14,177 nucleotides of DNA from an uncultured Collinsella sp. (GTDB taxonomy: Bacteria; Actinomycetota; Coriobacteriia; Coriobacteriales; Coriobacteriaceae): NCBI GenBank assembly GCA_900542965.1, contig UQPY01000048.1, positions 1-14,177 on the forward strand, written 5' to 3'. Under the pieces are notes generated by a model, which did not search any database, had not been told where the DNA came from, and saw nothing but the letters and a program-made list of their open reading frames with translations. Numbering within the stretch: the first letter of the stretch is position 1; every line of letters starts with the position of its first letter. Of the stretch, positions 14,134-14,177 are shown in pieces. A program made the translations under genes and the position numbers.

Positions 14134-14177
14134 CTAGAATTCGTCGTTGGAGTAATGAAGGTGACGAATGGAAGGAA

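Larger units (their letters stand above)
13787..14177. other. Non-coding region downstream of the operon
   Basis: No convincing gene is present in these 391 bases. Base composition shifts to AT-rich at about 13858-13920, where short inverted pieces occur: GGCA(AAAAA)TGCC, and GCCAAAT with ATTTGGC about 35 bases later. A 15-base perfect hairpin follows at 13979-14018, then inverted repeats at 14073-14133 that can fold as a three-way junction. The last 45 bases are purine-rich with ATTCGTC (14139-14145) and GACGAAT (14163-14169) complementary, perhaps the leader of a gene beyond the window. Confidence 0.5.

Noticed and set aside
14134..14177. Possible T-box or other leader at the window end
   Set aside because: The purine-rich sequence and the short ATTCGTC/GACGAAT pairing are suggestive, but the window ends before any diagnostic motif.
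1..14177. CRISPR array, tRNA, rRNA, insertion sequence or phage genes
   Set aside because: No regular spaced repeats, cloverleaf, rRNA segment, transposase or integrase was found. The Tn5 end at 27-45 belongs to the library adapter.

Overview
The window looks like a contig end from the genome of a gut actinobacterium of the Coriobacteriia, most likely Collinsella. This placement is inference: it rests on the GC-rich coding style, strong GGAGG-type ribosome binding sites and protein flavour, and no marker gene is present. The first 45 bases are not genomic. They are an Illumina Nextera i5 adapter with a readable index, left on the contig end, and they cut off a leftward gene after 38 codons.

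Layout. 46-159 (minus): 5' end of a truncated, unrecognised gene. 160-764: a divergent intergenic region with degenerate GTTGATGTG-type repeats and two hairpins ahead of the next gene. 765-2330 (plus): two HAD-superfamily phosphatases, one of the Cof type and one resembling beta-phosphoglucomutase, separated by a good intrinsic terminator. 2389-3132: a GntR/HutC-family regulator (HTH plus UTRA) with its own terminator. 3184-3351: a promoter/operator region carrying ATAGRACGT repeats one helical turn apart. 3352-13786: ten tightly packed plus-strand genes that form one catabolic operon. 13787-14177: non-coding, with a 15-bp perfect hairpin and a set of inverted repeats that folds as a three-way junction.

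The operon. The core resembles Amadori-product (fructosamine) systems such as frl (fructoselysine) and fra (fructose-asparagine): a GntR/UTRA regulator, a DcuC/YfcC-superfamily carrier (FraA of the fra system is also described as Dcu-type), a FrlC-like epimerase, a FrlB/FraB-like SIS deglycase and two FrlD-like PfkB kinases. In the inferred pathway a sugar-amine conjugate enters through the carrier, may be epimerised, is phosphorylated on the sugar and is split by the deglycase into a hexose phosphate and the free amine or amino acid.

Around this core sit genes that the classical systems lack: a YtcJ-like amidohydrolase, a second Amidohydro_2-type protein, a YjbQ/UPF0047 protein, a BtpA/SgcQ-family TIM-barrel protein and an FGGY carbohydrate kinase. 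Both amidohydrolases have lost the N-terminal HxH metal motif as well as another expected ligand. An intrinsic terminator between the two PfkB genes divides the operon into a FrlB/C/D-like half and a kinase2-amidohydrolase-YjbQ-BtpA-FGGY half. The combination is the strongest candidate here for an undescribed pathway. The substrate cannot be read from the sequence.
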